Positions 18,626-26,287 of a DNA stretch of 64,000 nt are shown piece after piece. Position 1 is the stretch's first letter. Every line of letters begins with the position of its first letter. Under the pieces are notes generated by a model. That model was given only the letters and a program-made list of their open reading frames with translations, was not told the DNA's origin and searched no databases. This DNA comes from Microcella flavibacter (GTDB lineage: Bacteria > Actinomycetota > Actinomycetes > Actinomycetales > Microbacteriaceae). The position numbers were made by a program, and so were the translations under genes. Location of the stretch: positions 1-64,000 of the forward strand of contig NZ_CP051299.1 in assembly GCF_012530535.1 (NCBI RefSeq). Reading direction: 5' to 3'.

Positions 18626-20082
18626 CTGTTCAGCACCGCCTCAAGTACCTGCTTCGCGATCGGAGCCGCGAGCGAATTGCCGGATCCGGATTGTCCTTGC
18701 CCACCGCCGTCCTCCACCACGACGGCGATGGCGACCTGCGGGTCGTCCGCCGGGGCGAATCCGGTGAACCAGAGCGTGAAGGGCTCATCGGCGCCGTTCT
18801 CGGCGGTGCCCGTCTTACCGGCCACCTCGACGCCGTCTATTCTGGCATTACTCGCGGCGCCGTTCGGCCCCGAGACCCCGTCCACGAGCAGGCTCGTGAG
18901 CGTCGCCGCGGTGCCCCCGCTGATCGGCTGCCCGAGCAGCGTCGGCTGCGACTGCTCGATGGTCGAGAAATCGGGGGCCAGGATGCTCTCCACGAGCGTC
19001 GGCTGCATCAGGTTGCCCCCGTTCGCCACCGCCCCGGCCATCATCGCCACCTGCAGCGGTGTGACGCGCACGTCGAACTGGCCGAAGGACGAGAGCATCA
19101 GCTGCGCGTCGTCGAGGCCGGAGGGGAAGCTCGACGGGGTGGTCGCCATCGGGATGTCGTACGACTCGCCGAAGCCGAAGGCCTCGGCGTACTCCGCGAG
19201 GGTCTCCTCGCCCAGCTCGAGCCCGAGCTCGGCGAAGGGGATGTTGCAGCTGAGCCGTAGGGCGTCGGCGATCGTCACCGTCTCGCCCGGGCCGCAGGTG
19301 CCGCGGCTGGCGTTGGAGATGACGTTGGTCGACTGCGGCAGCTGCAGCGAGGCCGGGTTCGGGAACGCGTCGTCCGGTTCGAACTCGCCGCTGTCGATCG
19401 CGGCCGCCGTGACGAGCACCTTGAACACGGAGCCGGGGAAGTAGAGGTCCCCTCCGATGGCGCGGTTCTGCAAGGGGGCCGCGGGGTCGGCGATGAGGGC
19501 GTCGTACGACTGCAGCACGCTCGCGGTGTCGTGCGAAGCGAGCAGGTTCGGGTCGTAGCCCGGCGTCGACACCATGGCGAGGATCTCGCCGGTGGCGGGG
19601 TCGAGGGCCACGACGGATCCGGAGCGGTCGCCGAGGGCATCCCGCGCCGCCTGCTGCACGGTCGCGTCGATCGTCAGCTCGACGGATGCGCCGCGCGGGG
19701 GCTGGCCCGTGACGAGCGCGTTGAGCTGATCGAGGAACTGCTCGTCGGCCTGGCCGGCGAGGAACTCGTTGAGCGCGCCCTCGACGCCCGTGCTGCCCTG
19801 GTTGAGGGTGAAGTAGCCGGTGACGGCCGAGTACAGCTCGGGCTGCGGGTAGACCCGCAGGAACCGGTACTCGTCGTCGACCGGGGTCGACTCGGCGATC
19901 GCGACGCCGTCGACCAGGATCTGCCCGCGCTGGGCGGAGTAGCTGTCGAGCACGGCCCGGCGGTTGTTGGGGTTCGCGTCGAGCGACTCGACCGCGAAGA
20001 CCTGGATGACGCTCGTGGAGATGAAGAGGGCGAGGAACATCGTCAGGGCGACGACGCTCACGCGGCGCAGTTCTTTGTTCAT
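18622..20082 (-). CDS. pbpA: Penicillin-binding protein 2-like transpeptidase (PbpA)
   Basis: A class B PBP that cross-links peptidoglycan, working with the RodA/FtsW-type protein encoded just before it. The 486-residue protein has an N-terminal membrane anchor (VVALTMFLALFISTSVIQVF), a dimerisation region and the transpeptidase motifs SxxK (PGSVFKVL), SxN (LSCNIPF) and KTG (AGKTGTAENG). The start ATG shares its bases with the rodA stop (TGATG). The N-terminus MNKELRRVSVV is like mycobacterial PbpA. Confidence 0.96.
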   Translation of the reverse strand: MNKELRRVSVVALTMFLALFISTSVIQVFAVESLDANPNNRRAVLDSYSAQRGQILVDGVAIAESTPVDDEYRFLRVYPQPELYSAVTGYFTLNQGSTGVEGALNEFLAGQADEQFLDQLNALVTGQPPRGASVELTIDATVQQAARDALGDRSGSVVALDPATGEILAMVSTPGYDPNLLASHDTASVLQSYDALIADPAAPLQNRAIGGDLYFPGSVFKVLVTAAAIDSGEFEPDDAFPNPASLQLPQSTNVISNASRGTCGPGETVTIADALRLSCNIPFAELGLELGEETLAEYAEAFGFGESYDIPMATTPSSFPSGLDDAQLMLSSFGQFDVRVTPLQVAMMAGAVANGGNLMQPTLVESILAPDFSTIEQSQPTLLGQPISGGTAATLTSLLVDGVSGPNGAASNARIDGVEVAGKTGTAENGADEPFTLWFTGFAPADDPQVAIAVVVEDGGGQGQSGSGNSLAAPIAKQVLEAVLNR

Positions 20083-21539
20083 CAGTCGTCGACCACCAAT
20101 CGCGGCTGGTGGTGCACCGTGTCGGAGAGTCGCAGCAGGAGCGCGGCGATGATCCAGTTGGCGACGAGGGAGGAGCCGCCCGCCGCGAGGAAGGGCGTCG
20201 TGAGCCCGGTGAGGGGGATGACGCGGGTGACGCCGCCGATGACGATGAACACCTGCAGCACGATCACGAAGGAGAGGCCGACCGCGAGCAGCCGGCCGAA
20301 GTCGTCGGGGCCGTTGAAGCCGATGCGGAACCCGCGGGCGACGAGCAGCAGGTAGAGGCCGAGGATGGCGAAGAGGCCGACGAGCCCGAGCTCCTCACCG
20401 AGGGCCGTGATGATGTAGTCGCTCTCGGCGAGGGGGGTGAGGTCGGGGCGACCCTGGCCGAGGCCCGTGCCGATCAAGCCGCCGTTGGCCATGCCGAACA
20501 TGCCCTGCACGAGCTGGTAGCTGCCGCCGATGGCCTCGTAGATCTCGGGGTTGAACGAGTCGAGCCAGGCGGCGAAGCGGCCCTCGACGTAGGTGAGGGT
20601 GCGGCTGGCGATCGCCGCGCCGCCGAGGAACAGCCCGAGGCCGAGCAGCACCCAGCTGAGCCGGCCCGTCGCGATGTAGATCATCACGACGAAGAGGCCG
20701 AAGTAGAGCAGCGAGGTGCCGAGGTCGCGCTGGAAGATGAGCACGCCGAGCGAGGCCACCCAGATGATGAGGATGGGGCCGAGGTCGCGCGCGCGCGGCA
20801 GCTGCACCCCGAGCACGCGCCGGCCCACCATCGACAGCGAGTCGCGCGCCGTGACGAGGTAGCCGGCGAAGAAGATCGCGAGGGCGATCTTCGCGATCTC
20901 GCCGGGCTGGAAGGTGAAGCCCGCGACGGCGATCCAGAGGCGGGCGCCGTTGATGACGGTGCCGAGCCCCGGCACGAAGGGCAGCAGCAGCAGGGCGATA
21001 CCGACGGCCATCGCGACGTAGCGGTAGCGGGCGAGGGCGCGGTGGTTGCGCACGACGAGCAGCACGACGAGCGCGAGCACCATGGCGATGGCCATCCACA
21101 TCATCTGGCGCAGCCCCAGGCCGTCCCAGCCCTCGTAGCCGCGCGCGATGTCGATGCGGTAGATCATCGCGATGCCCAGCCCGTTGAGGGTCGTGATGAT
21201 CGGCAGGATGAAGGGGTCGGCATCCCGCGCCACGAAGCGCAGCGCGATGTGCATGACGAGCGCGAGGCCCGCGAGCCCGGCGCCGAAGCCGAGCACGGTG
21301 GCGTCGATCTCGCCGAGCGCGCCGAGCTGCACGAGCGCGATCGCGCCGGCGTTGATGACGGTCGCGAGCGCGAGCAGCAGCAGCTCGAGGTTGCGCAGGC
21401 GCGCGGGCTGCTTGATGGTCAGCACGATCGACTGCGTGAAGCTCAGACGCGGATCCTCGGCGGGCGCGCTGCGAGCGTCGCCGGGGGCGCCGGCGGTGAC
21501 GGGCGCCGTCATGGGCGCGGTGGGATCAGTCGGCGACAC
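20082..21539 (-). CDS. rodA: RodA/FtsW family peptidoglycan glycosyltransferase
   Basis: A SEDS polymerase that builds glycan strands from lipid II together with PbpA. The 485-residue protein has about twelve membrane helices; conserved SEDS features include GINGARLWI-like (here VINGARLWIAVAGFTFQPGEIAKIALAIF, partly), FQRDLGTSLLYFG and GLIGTGLGQGRP, with ESDYIITALGEELG near the C-terminus. It starts with GTG inside the end of pstP (14-base overlap). Confidence 0.95.
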   Translation of the reverse strand: MSPTDPTAPMTAPVTAGAPGDARSAPAEDPRLSFTQSIVLTIKQPARLRNLELLLLALATVINAGAIALVQLGALGEIDATVLGFGAGLAGLALVMHIALRFVARDADPFILPIITTLNGLGIAMIYRIDIARGYEGWDGLGLRQMMWMAIAMVLALVVLLVVRNHRALARYRYVAMAVGIALLLLPFVPGLGTVINGARLWIAVAGFTFQPGEIAKIALAIFFAGYLVTARDSLSMVGRRVLGVQLPRARDLGPILIIWVASLGVLIFQRDLGTSLLYFGLFVVMIYIATGRLSWVLLGLGLFLGGAAIASRTLTYVEGRFAAWLDSFNPEIYEAIGGSYQLVQGMFGMANGGLIGTGLGQGRPDLTPLAESDYIITALGEELGLVGLFAILGLYLLLVARGFRIGFNGPDDFGRLLAVGLSFVIVLQVFIVIGGVTRVIPLTGLTTPFLAAGGSSLVANWIIAALLLRLSDTVHHQPRLVVDD

Positions 21540-22764
21540 CCTGCAGCCTCTCGACGATGGAGAACGCGGCGGCGCGGTCGTCGGCGTTGATCGTCGCCTC
21601 GACGCTCTGCCGGCTGAACGGGGGCAGGCTCGAGACGGGCACGTCGCTCTCGAACTCGACGCTCGACAGCGGGATGGGGCCGATGCCCTGCTGCACGCCG
21701 CGGAACACGGCGACGTTGCCGTCGGAGACGCCGACGTAGTAGCGCGTCTGCGTCCACTGGTAGCCCGCGACGAGCGCGCCCACGATGATCGCGACGATGA
21801 GCGTGATGCCGACCGACCAGGTGATGCGGCGGCGGATGCGGCGGCGGCGGTCCTCGGCGATGAGCTCGCGCAGGAACTCCTCGGACTCGGGCTCGAAGTG
21901 CTCGTTCTCGGCGGGCGAGGCCGACTTGAGCGGGTGCAGCAGCAGGTCGGGCAGGCTGCGGCGGCGTACCGCTGCGCTCGTCTCGTAGGCGGGCGGCTTG
22001 CTGGCCGAGCCCACCATGAGGGGGCGGGATGCCGCGCTCGAGTCGTCCTCGTCGACCCCCACCACCACGACCGTGACGTTGTCGGGCGCCCCGTGGTCGA
22101 GGCTGTCGTCGATGAGCGTCTGCACCGCGTCCTCGGCGCTCGGAACGCTGCCGAGCACCTCGGCGATCTTCTCCTCGGTGACGTACCCGCTGAGGCCGTC
22201 GGAGCAGAGCAGCCAGCGGTCGCCGGGCCGGGTGTCGACGACCATCGTGTCGATCTCGGGCGTGATGTCGACGTCGCCGAGCACGCGCATGAGCACCGAG
22301 CGGCGCGGGTGCACCGCGGCCTCCTCCGGCGTGATGCGGCCGGAGTCGACGAGGCGCTGCACGAAGGTGTGGTCCTTGGTGATCTGCTCGAGCGAGCCGT
22401 CGCGCCAGCGGTAGATGCGCGAGTCGCCGATGTGCGCGATGACCATGCGGTCGCCGACGCGCACCATGCCGCTGACCGTCGTGCCCATGCCGGTGAGCTC
22501 GGGGTGCTCGAACACGGCCTCGGCGAGCTCCTGGTTGGCCTCGAGCAGCGCTTGCGCGAGCTCGCTCTCGGCGGCCTCGGGGCTCTCGAAGGCGTGGTCG
22601 GTGTGCGCGATGGCCTGGATGGCGAGGGCGCTCGCGACGTCGCCGCCCGCGTGGCCGCCCATCCCGTCGGCGACGACGAAGAGGTGGTCGCCGGCGTAGC
22701 CGGAATCCTGGTTGTTGGCCCGGATCTTGCCGACGTGCGAGGCGGCCGCGGTACGCGTCGTCAT
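21526..22764 (-). CDS. pstP: PP2C-type Ser/Thr protein phosphatase PstP
   Basis: The phosphatase that reverses PknA/PknB phosphorylation. Residues about 5-235 form the PP2C domain with VRANNQD-like IRANNQDSG, VVADGMGGHAGGDVAS, HIGDSRIYRW, LCSDGLSGYV and PDNVTVVVV. A basic linker follows, then a membrane helix (ITLIVAIIVGALVAGY, about residue 330) and a roughly 80-residue outside domain, as in mycobacterial PstP. ATG start, four bases after the fhaB stop. Confidence 0.96.
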   Translation of the reverse strand: MTTRTAAASHVGKIRANNQDSGYAGDHLFVVADGMGGHAGGDVASALAIQAIAHTDHAFESPEAAESELAQALLEANQELAEAVFEHPELTGMGTTVSGMVRVGDRMVIAHIGDSRIYRWRDGSLEQITKDHTFVQRLVDSGRITPEEAAVHPRRSVLMRVLGDVDITPEIDTMVVDTRPGDRWLLCSDGLSGYVTEEKIAEVLGSVPSAEDAVQTLIDDSLDHGAPDNVTVVVVGVDEDDSSAASRPLMVGSASKPPAYETSAAVRRRSLPDLLLHPLKSASPAENEHFEPESEEFLRELIAEDRRRRIRRRITWSVGITLIVAIIVGALVAGYQWTQTRYYVGVSDGNVAVFRGVQQGIGPIPLSSVEFESDVPVSSLPPFSRQSVEATINADDRAAAFSIVERLQGVAD

Positions 22765-22768
22765 AGGC

Positions 22769-23332
22769 CTACCGTCGCAGCTCGAACGTCGTCGTGCCGA
22801 TGCTGACGGGGGTGCCGGTGGGGACGGGGGTCGGGATGCTCACGCGCTTGCCGTCGAGGAAGGTGCCGTTCGTGGAATCCAGATCCTGGATCATCCACTT
22901 GTCGCCCCACAGCATGAGCCGCGCGTGATGGGTCGAGGTGTAGTCGTCGCGGATGACGAGGCCCGAGTCGGCCGAGCGGCCGATCGTGAGCTGCTCGTCG
23001 CCGAGCTCGAGCTCGATGCCCTCCTTCGCGCCGGAGGTGATGACGAGGCGGCGGGCGGGCGGACCTGCCGCCTCCGCGGCCGCCGCCGACGCGCGCGGTG
23101 CGGCGCTCATGGCCTCGGTGGGGGCGGAGGCGCTCGCCGGCACGGGGGCGGGCGCGGCCGCCGGGGCGGCGACCGGGACGGGGGCCGGGGTCGAGGGGGA
23201 GCCCTTCTCGGGCATCCGGCGCACCTTCTGGCCGAAGAGATCGCTGCGCAGGGCGTAGACGATGGAGAAGACGAAGGCCCACATCAGGATGAGGAACCCG
23301 ATCTGGAGGAGGAGGAGGGTCAGCCCGCTCAT
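22769..23332 (-). CDS. fhaB: FHA-domain protein FhaB (FipA type)
   Basis: A phosphothreonine-binding adaptor. The 187-residue protein has an N-terminal membrane helix (LLLLQIGFLILMWAFVFSIVY), an Ala/Pro-rich linker (residues 40-95) and a C-terminal FHA domain with IGRSADSGLVI, STHHARLML and DLDSTNGTFLDGKRV. Its ATG overlaps the fhaA stop by four bases (ATGA). In mycobacteria this protein is phosphorylated by PknA/PknB and acts in septation; the same is inferred here. Confidence 0.95.
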   Translation of the reverse strand: MSGLTLLLLQIGFLILMWAFVFSIVYALRSDLFGQKVRRMPEKGSPSTPAPVPVAAPAAAPAPVPASASAPTEAMSAAPRASAAAAEAAGPPARRLVITSGAKEGIELELGDEQLTIGRSADSGLVIRDDYTSTHHARLMLWGDKWMIQDLDSTNGTFLDGKRVSIPTPVPTGTPVSIGTTTFELRR

Positions 23333-24048
23333 CGTGCGCCCCCTCTGCCGTCGTCGCGGCCGCCCGACGCGGGCCGGCCCTTCTCGGCGCGGGCGAGCAC
23401 CCGGAAGAGGATGCGCGTACGACCGATCTCGATGACGCTATCGGGCGGGAGCGCCGCCTGGGTGAAGCGCTCACCGTTCAACAGCGAGCCGTTCGTCGAG
23501 CCGAGGTCGTTGACCTGGCCGCGCTCGCCGTTCCACAGGATCTCGATGTGCTTGCGGCTCGTGCCCGAGTCGTCGAGCGTGATGTCGGCGTCGGAGCCGC
23601 GCCCGATGACCGTGCGCGATCGGGTGATCGGGTGGCGGGTGCCGTCGATGTCGAGCACGGGCATCCACACCACGGAGCCCTTGACGCTCGCCGACTCGAC
23701 GCGCACGACGCCCTCGGAGAGCGAGGAGTCGTCGACGAGCGAGATGCGGATGCCGCCGGGGAAGGTGTAGCGCTGCGCGGCCGCGTGCTTCTGCACCAGC
23801 TCGGTGAGCTCGTCGATGAGCGTCTCGCCGAGCGAGGACATGCGCTGGAAGTCGGGAGAGGAGAGGCGCAGGGTCAGATCGTTCGGCGCCAGGATGCGGT
23901 CGCGCGAGACCACGGCGGCCTTCGTATCGAGCTCGCGCCGCAGCGCGGCCGAGAGCTCGACGGGCTGCACGCCGCTCTTGAACGTCCTGGCGAAGGCGCC
24001 GCCGACGGCGCGCTCGAGCCCGCGCTCGAAGCTGTCGAGAAGCCCCAT
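23329..24048 (-). CDS. fhaA: DUF3662 and FHA domain protein FhaA
   Basis: The first gene of the kinase operon. The 239-residue protein has the DUF3662 domain at the N-terminus (LLDSFERGLERAVGGAFART to about residue 125) and an FHA domain at the C-terminus (IGRGSDADITLDDSGTSRKH, then DLGSTNGSLLNGE). In mycobacteria FhaA binds phosphorylated MviN and restrains peptidoglycan synthesis. The linker between the domains is much shorter than in M. tuberculosis FhaA. AAGGAGGT, a full ribosome site, precedes the ATG. Confidence 0.95.
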   Translation of the reverse strand: MGLLDSFERGLERAVGGAFARTFKSGVQPVELSAALRRELDTKAAVVSRDRILAPNDLTLRLSSPDFQRMSSLGETLIDELTELVQKHAAAQRYTFPGGIRISLVDDSSLSEGVVRVESASVKGSVVWMPVLDIDGTRHPITRSRTVIGRGSDADITLDDSGTSRKHIEILWNGERGQVNDLGSTNGSLLNGERFTQAALPPDSVIEIGRTRILFRVLARAEKGRPASGGRDDGRGGAR

Positions 24049-24317
24049 GTCGCGACCTCCTTCAGCGATGGACTGCTTGAGAGGATAGTCGGATGCGCTG
24101 GCCGGTCGGGGTGCACCGAGGGCTCATGGGGGTCGGGATGCGCCGATTCGCAGGGCTCTCCAGGGGTCGAGCGGCGGCGTTCGGGGGCGCTCGCGAGGGG
24201 TCGCGGCGCCGGTCCGGGCGGGGCCGGCGGGGTGCGGCGGGCGGGCCCTGCCGGGTGCGGCGGGACGGTGCCGCTGTGCTAATCTCGCTGAGTTGTCGGG
24301 CGTTCTGCGCCCGATGC

Positions 24318-24404
24318 GCGCGAGTGGCGGAATTGGCAGACGCGCTGGCTTCAGGTGCCAGTGTTCGAAAGGACGTGGGGGTTCAAGTCCCCCCTCGCGC
24401 ACCA
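24318..24404 (+). tRNA. tRNA-Leu (CAG)
   Basis: The acceptor stem GCGCGAG/CTCGCGC, a D-arm, anticodon stem CTGGC/GCCAG with loop TTCAGGT (anticodon CAG at 24352-24354), a long variable arm and the T-arm GGGGG TTCAAGT CCCCC form a class II tRNA. The 3' CCA is encoded. A -10-like TAATCT lies at 24280-24285. The 269 bases between fhaA and this gene hold no other gene. A defence region begins right after it. Confidence 0.97.
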
Positions 24405-24439
24405 GGTCTCATGACCTCGGTGCCTCAGCTTCAGCAGGG

Positions 24440-24480
24440 CGGAACCGCTTCGATCGAGTGACTCGGTCGGGGCGGTTCCG
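24440..24480. terminator. Inverted repeat between tRNA-Leu and the AlbA_2 gene
   Basis: CGGAACCGC (24440-24448) pairs with GCGGTTCCG (24472-24480) across a 23-base loop. It lies between two convergent genes and could end transcription from both sides. The long loop makes this uncertain. Confidence 0.4.
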
Positions 24481-24514
24481 TCGTTCCGCGTCGGGCCCGC
24501 GAGCAGGTTGCGCT

Positions 24515-26179
24515 TCACGGTCGAACGTAGTGCGCGCCTCGGCGCTCTCCCCGCAGCTCGAGCTCGCCGGCATCGACCAGCCGGCGAAGGACCGCCCGCG
24601 CTTGCGGGGGGCTGAGTCGGCACAGCTCTGCTGCCTTCGAGCGCGTGATGGCGCCGAACTGCTCCACGTACGAGATCACCATCCGGTCCTGCTGCAGAGG
24701 ATCGGTGTCGCGAAGGCGCACGTACTCACTCGCTCGACTGGATCGGTAGAACGCCGCTGTCAGGTGGTATCGCCGGCTGCGGCCGTTCCCGCGCGGTTCC
24801 ACGATGCCGGCCTCGGACAAGCGGGTGAGTTCCTCCCGAATCCGTCCTTCCGGCAGGGCCAGGGCGCTATGGATCTCGGTGACGGTCGCATCATGCACGG
24901 CTTTGAGTTCGTGGAGTATCCGAAGGTGGGTGACCGACAACGGCGCGCCGTCAGCGTCATCGTGCTCGACGACGAACCGCACCATCTCGATATCGGCCGC
25001 ACTCGTCGGGATGGTGACGGACACGATCTTCTCGTTGGAGGCCGAGTAATCGGGCCCGTCCCTGCCGAGCCGAAGCAGTTGACCATAGATGTCGGGCACA
25101 CCACGCCCGTATCGGTCGACAAGACCTGCGCGCTTGAACGCCTCGGCGAGGATGACGCTTCTCGGTCGCGACTCGTCGAGGATGTTCGCCAGCGTGATGC
25201 CGGGAGGAAAGCCGCCAGGGCTGGACACTCTGAGCGCAGTCTCACTCAACTGCACCCGGATCGGGCCGAGCTCGGAGTAGTCCCGGTGGATGACGGCGTT
25301 GGATACGGCCTCGCGGACGACGCCGACGGGCAGTCGCGGAATACCGACGCGGTGAAGTCCGACCATCACCTCCTGCTCGGAGTTACGGACATCGAGAAGC
25401 TCCGCTATCCGCTGGACCGATGCGAGCAGGGGAGACAGCATCTGCTCGTTGAAGGAGAGGGCGCCTGCTCGCTCCTCCTGAAAGAGGATCTCTGCCGTCG
25501 GTACGTACTGGTGCAGGGCGTCAGCAGTGCCGAAGAGGAGGATCGCGCCCAGCGTCAGCTCGCCGGTCTCTGCGCGCAACAGTCGCAGTGCGCGGAGAAT
25601 CTCCTGGTCGCTGGACTCCGCGAGGCCGCGGTCTCCCTTGCCTGCGGCGCACAGTCGGCGAAACCGATCGAATTCGCGAGGGTCCAGGGCGGCCATCGAA
25701 GCGCCGCGTGCAGGAGCCTCGGCGTAGTCGCGTCCTTGCGCACTGAGACCGGCGGAGATGATCTCGTGCGGAAGGTAGGGCACGCATTCCGGCGCGCCGT
25801 CACTCCTGATCGACCGACGCTTGAACACACCGCCCTTGGTGCTCGTCGGACTCACCGCCTTCGGCACATCGATGACGATGACGTCCATCTCGTTGAGGCG
25901 CACGACCTCGACGAGGGTGGCGACGGGGGGTTCCGTCTTGTTGAGGATGTACGCGCTCAAGGATGCGGCATCGATGGGGGACCCTGAAGGCGACTCGGCT
26001 CCGCTGACCGTGCCATCGTCGTCGACCCCCAGGAGGAGGAATCCTCCGTCTGCGTTGGCGAGGCAAACGACGGCTTCGAAGATCGCCGAGTCGTCGAGCT
26101 GGCCCCTCTGGGCGCGCTTGAATTCGACGGTGAAGGTCTCACCGCCGTCGACGATGGACTGGAGCTCTTCCGGAGTCAT
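24515..26179 (-). CDS. AlbA_2/Schlafen-domain protein with GHKL-like and winged-helix domains
   Basis: A 554-residue protein of the type often mislabelled RecG-like helicase. The N-terminal AlbA_2 domain (about residues 1-140) shows TFTVEFKRAQ and AVVCLANADGGFLLLGVDDDG. The middle resembles the HATPase_c_4 region (EAVSNAVIHRDYSELGPIRV, then RVSSPGGFPPGIT). The C-terminus has two winged helices (VTEIHSALALPEGRIREEL and RSKAAELCRLSPPQARAVLRRL). Such proteins act as regulators or in phage defence and often neighbour type I restriction genes. It has its own AT-rich promoter region and lies downstream of hsdR. Whether it is an ATPase is not established; the GHKL glycine motif is incomplete. Confidence 0.8.
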   Translation of the reverse strand: MTPEELQSIVDGGETFTVEFKRAQRGQLDDSAIFEAVVCLANADGGFLLLGVDDDGTVSGAESPSGSPIDAASLSAYILNKTEPPVATLVEVVRLNEMDVIVIDVPKAVSPTSTKGGVFKRRSIRSDGAPECVPYLPHEIISAGLSAQGRDYAEAPARGASMAALDPREFDRFRRLCAAGKGDRGLAESSDQEILRALRLLRAETGELTLGAILLFGTADALHQYVPTAEILFQEERAGALSFNEQMLSPLLASVQRIAELLDVRNSEQEVMVGLHRVGIPRLPVGVVREAVSNAVIHRDYSELGPIRVQLSETALRVSSPGGFPPGITLANILDESRPRSVILAEAFKRAGLVDRYGRGVPDIYGQLLRLGRDGPDYSASNEKIVSVTIPTSAADIEMVRFVVEHDDADGAPLSVTHLRILHELKAVHDATVTEIHSALALPEGRIREELTRLSEAGIVEPRGNGRSRRYHLTAAFYRSSRASEYVRLRDTDPLQQDRMVISYVEQFGAITRSKAAELCRLSPPQARAVLRRLVDAGELELRGERRGAHYVRP

Positions 26180-26287
26180 CGTCTCATTCTAATTCATAAG
26201 TATGGTTATGGGAGTTGCCAGTGGCATCATGTTCATAAATGCTCATACATATGACGTGCTGCGAGCTCGGATCCCGCCGTACAGGGG
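26180..26287 (-). promoter_or_regulatory. AT-rich control region upstream of the AlbA_2 gene
   Basis: This 108-base gap after hsdR is much richer in A and T than its surroundings. It contains two copies of ATGYTCATA (26229-26237 and 26239-26247) spaced exactly ten bases apart, and the inverted repeat CATAA/TTATG (26195-26199 and 26206-26210). Their place just before the ATG at 26179 suggests operators, perhaps for the winged-helix protein itself. Confidence 0.5.

Noticed and set aside
24515-26179. Calling the AlbA_2 protein a RecG helicase
   Set aside because: There are no Walker A/B or helicase motifs; the similarity is limited to the AlbA_2 and HATPase_c_4-type regions.
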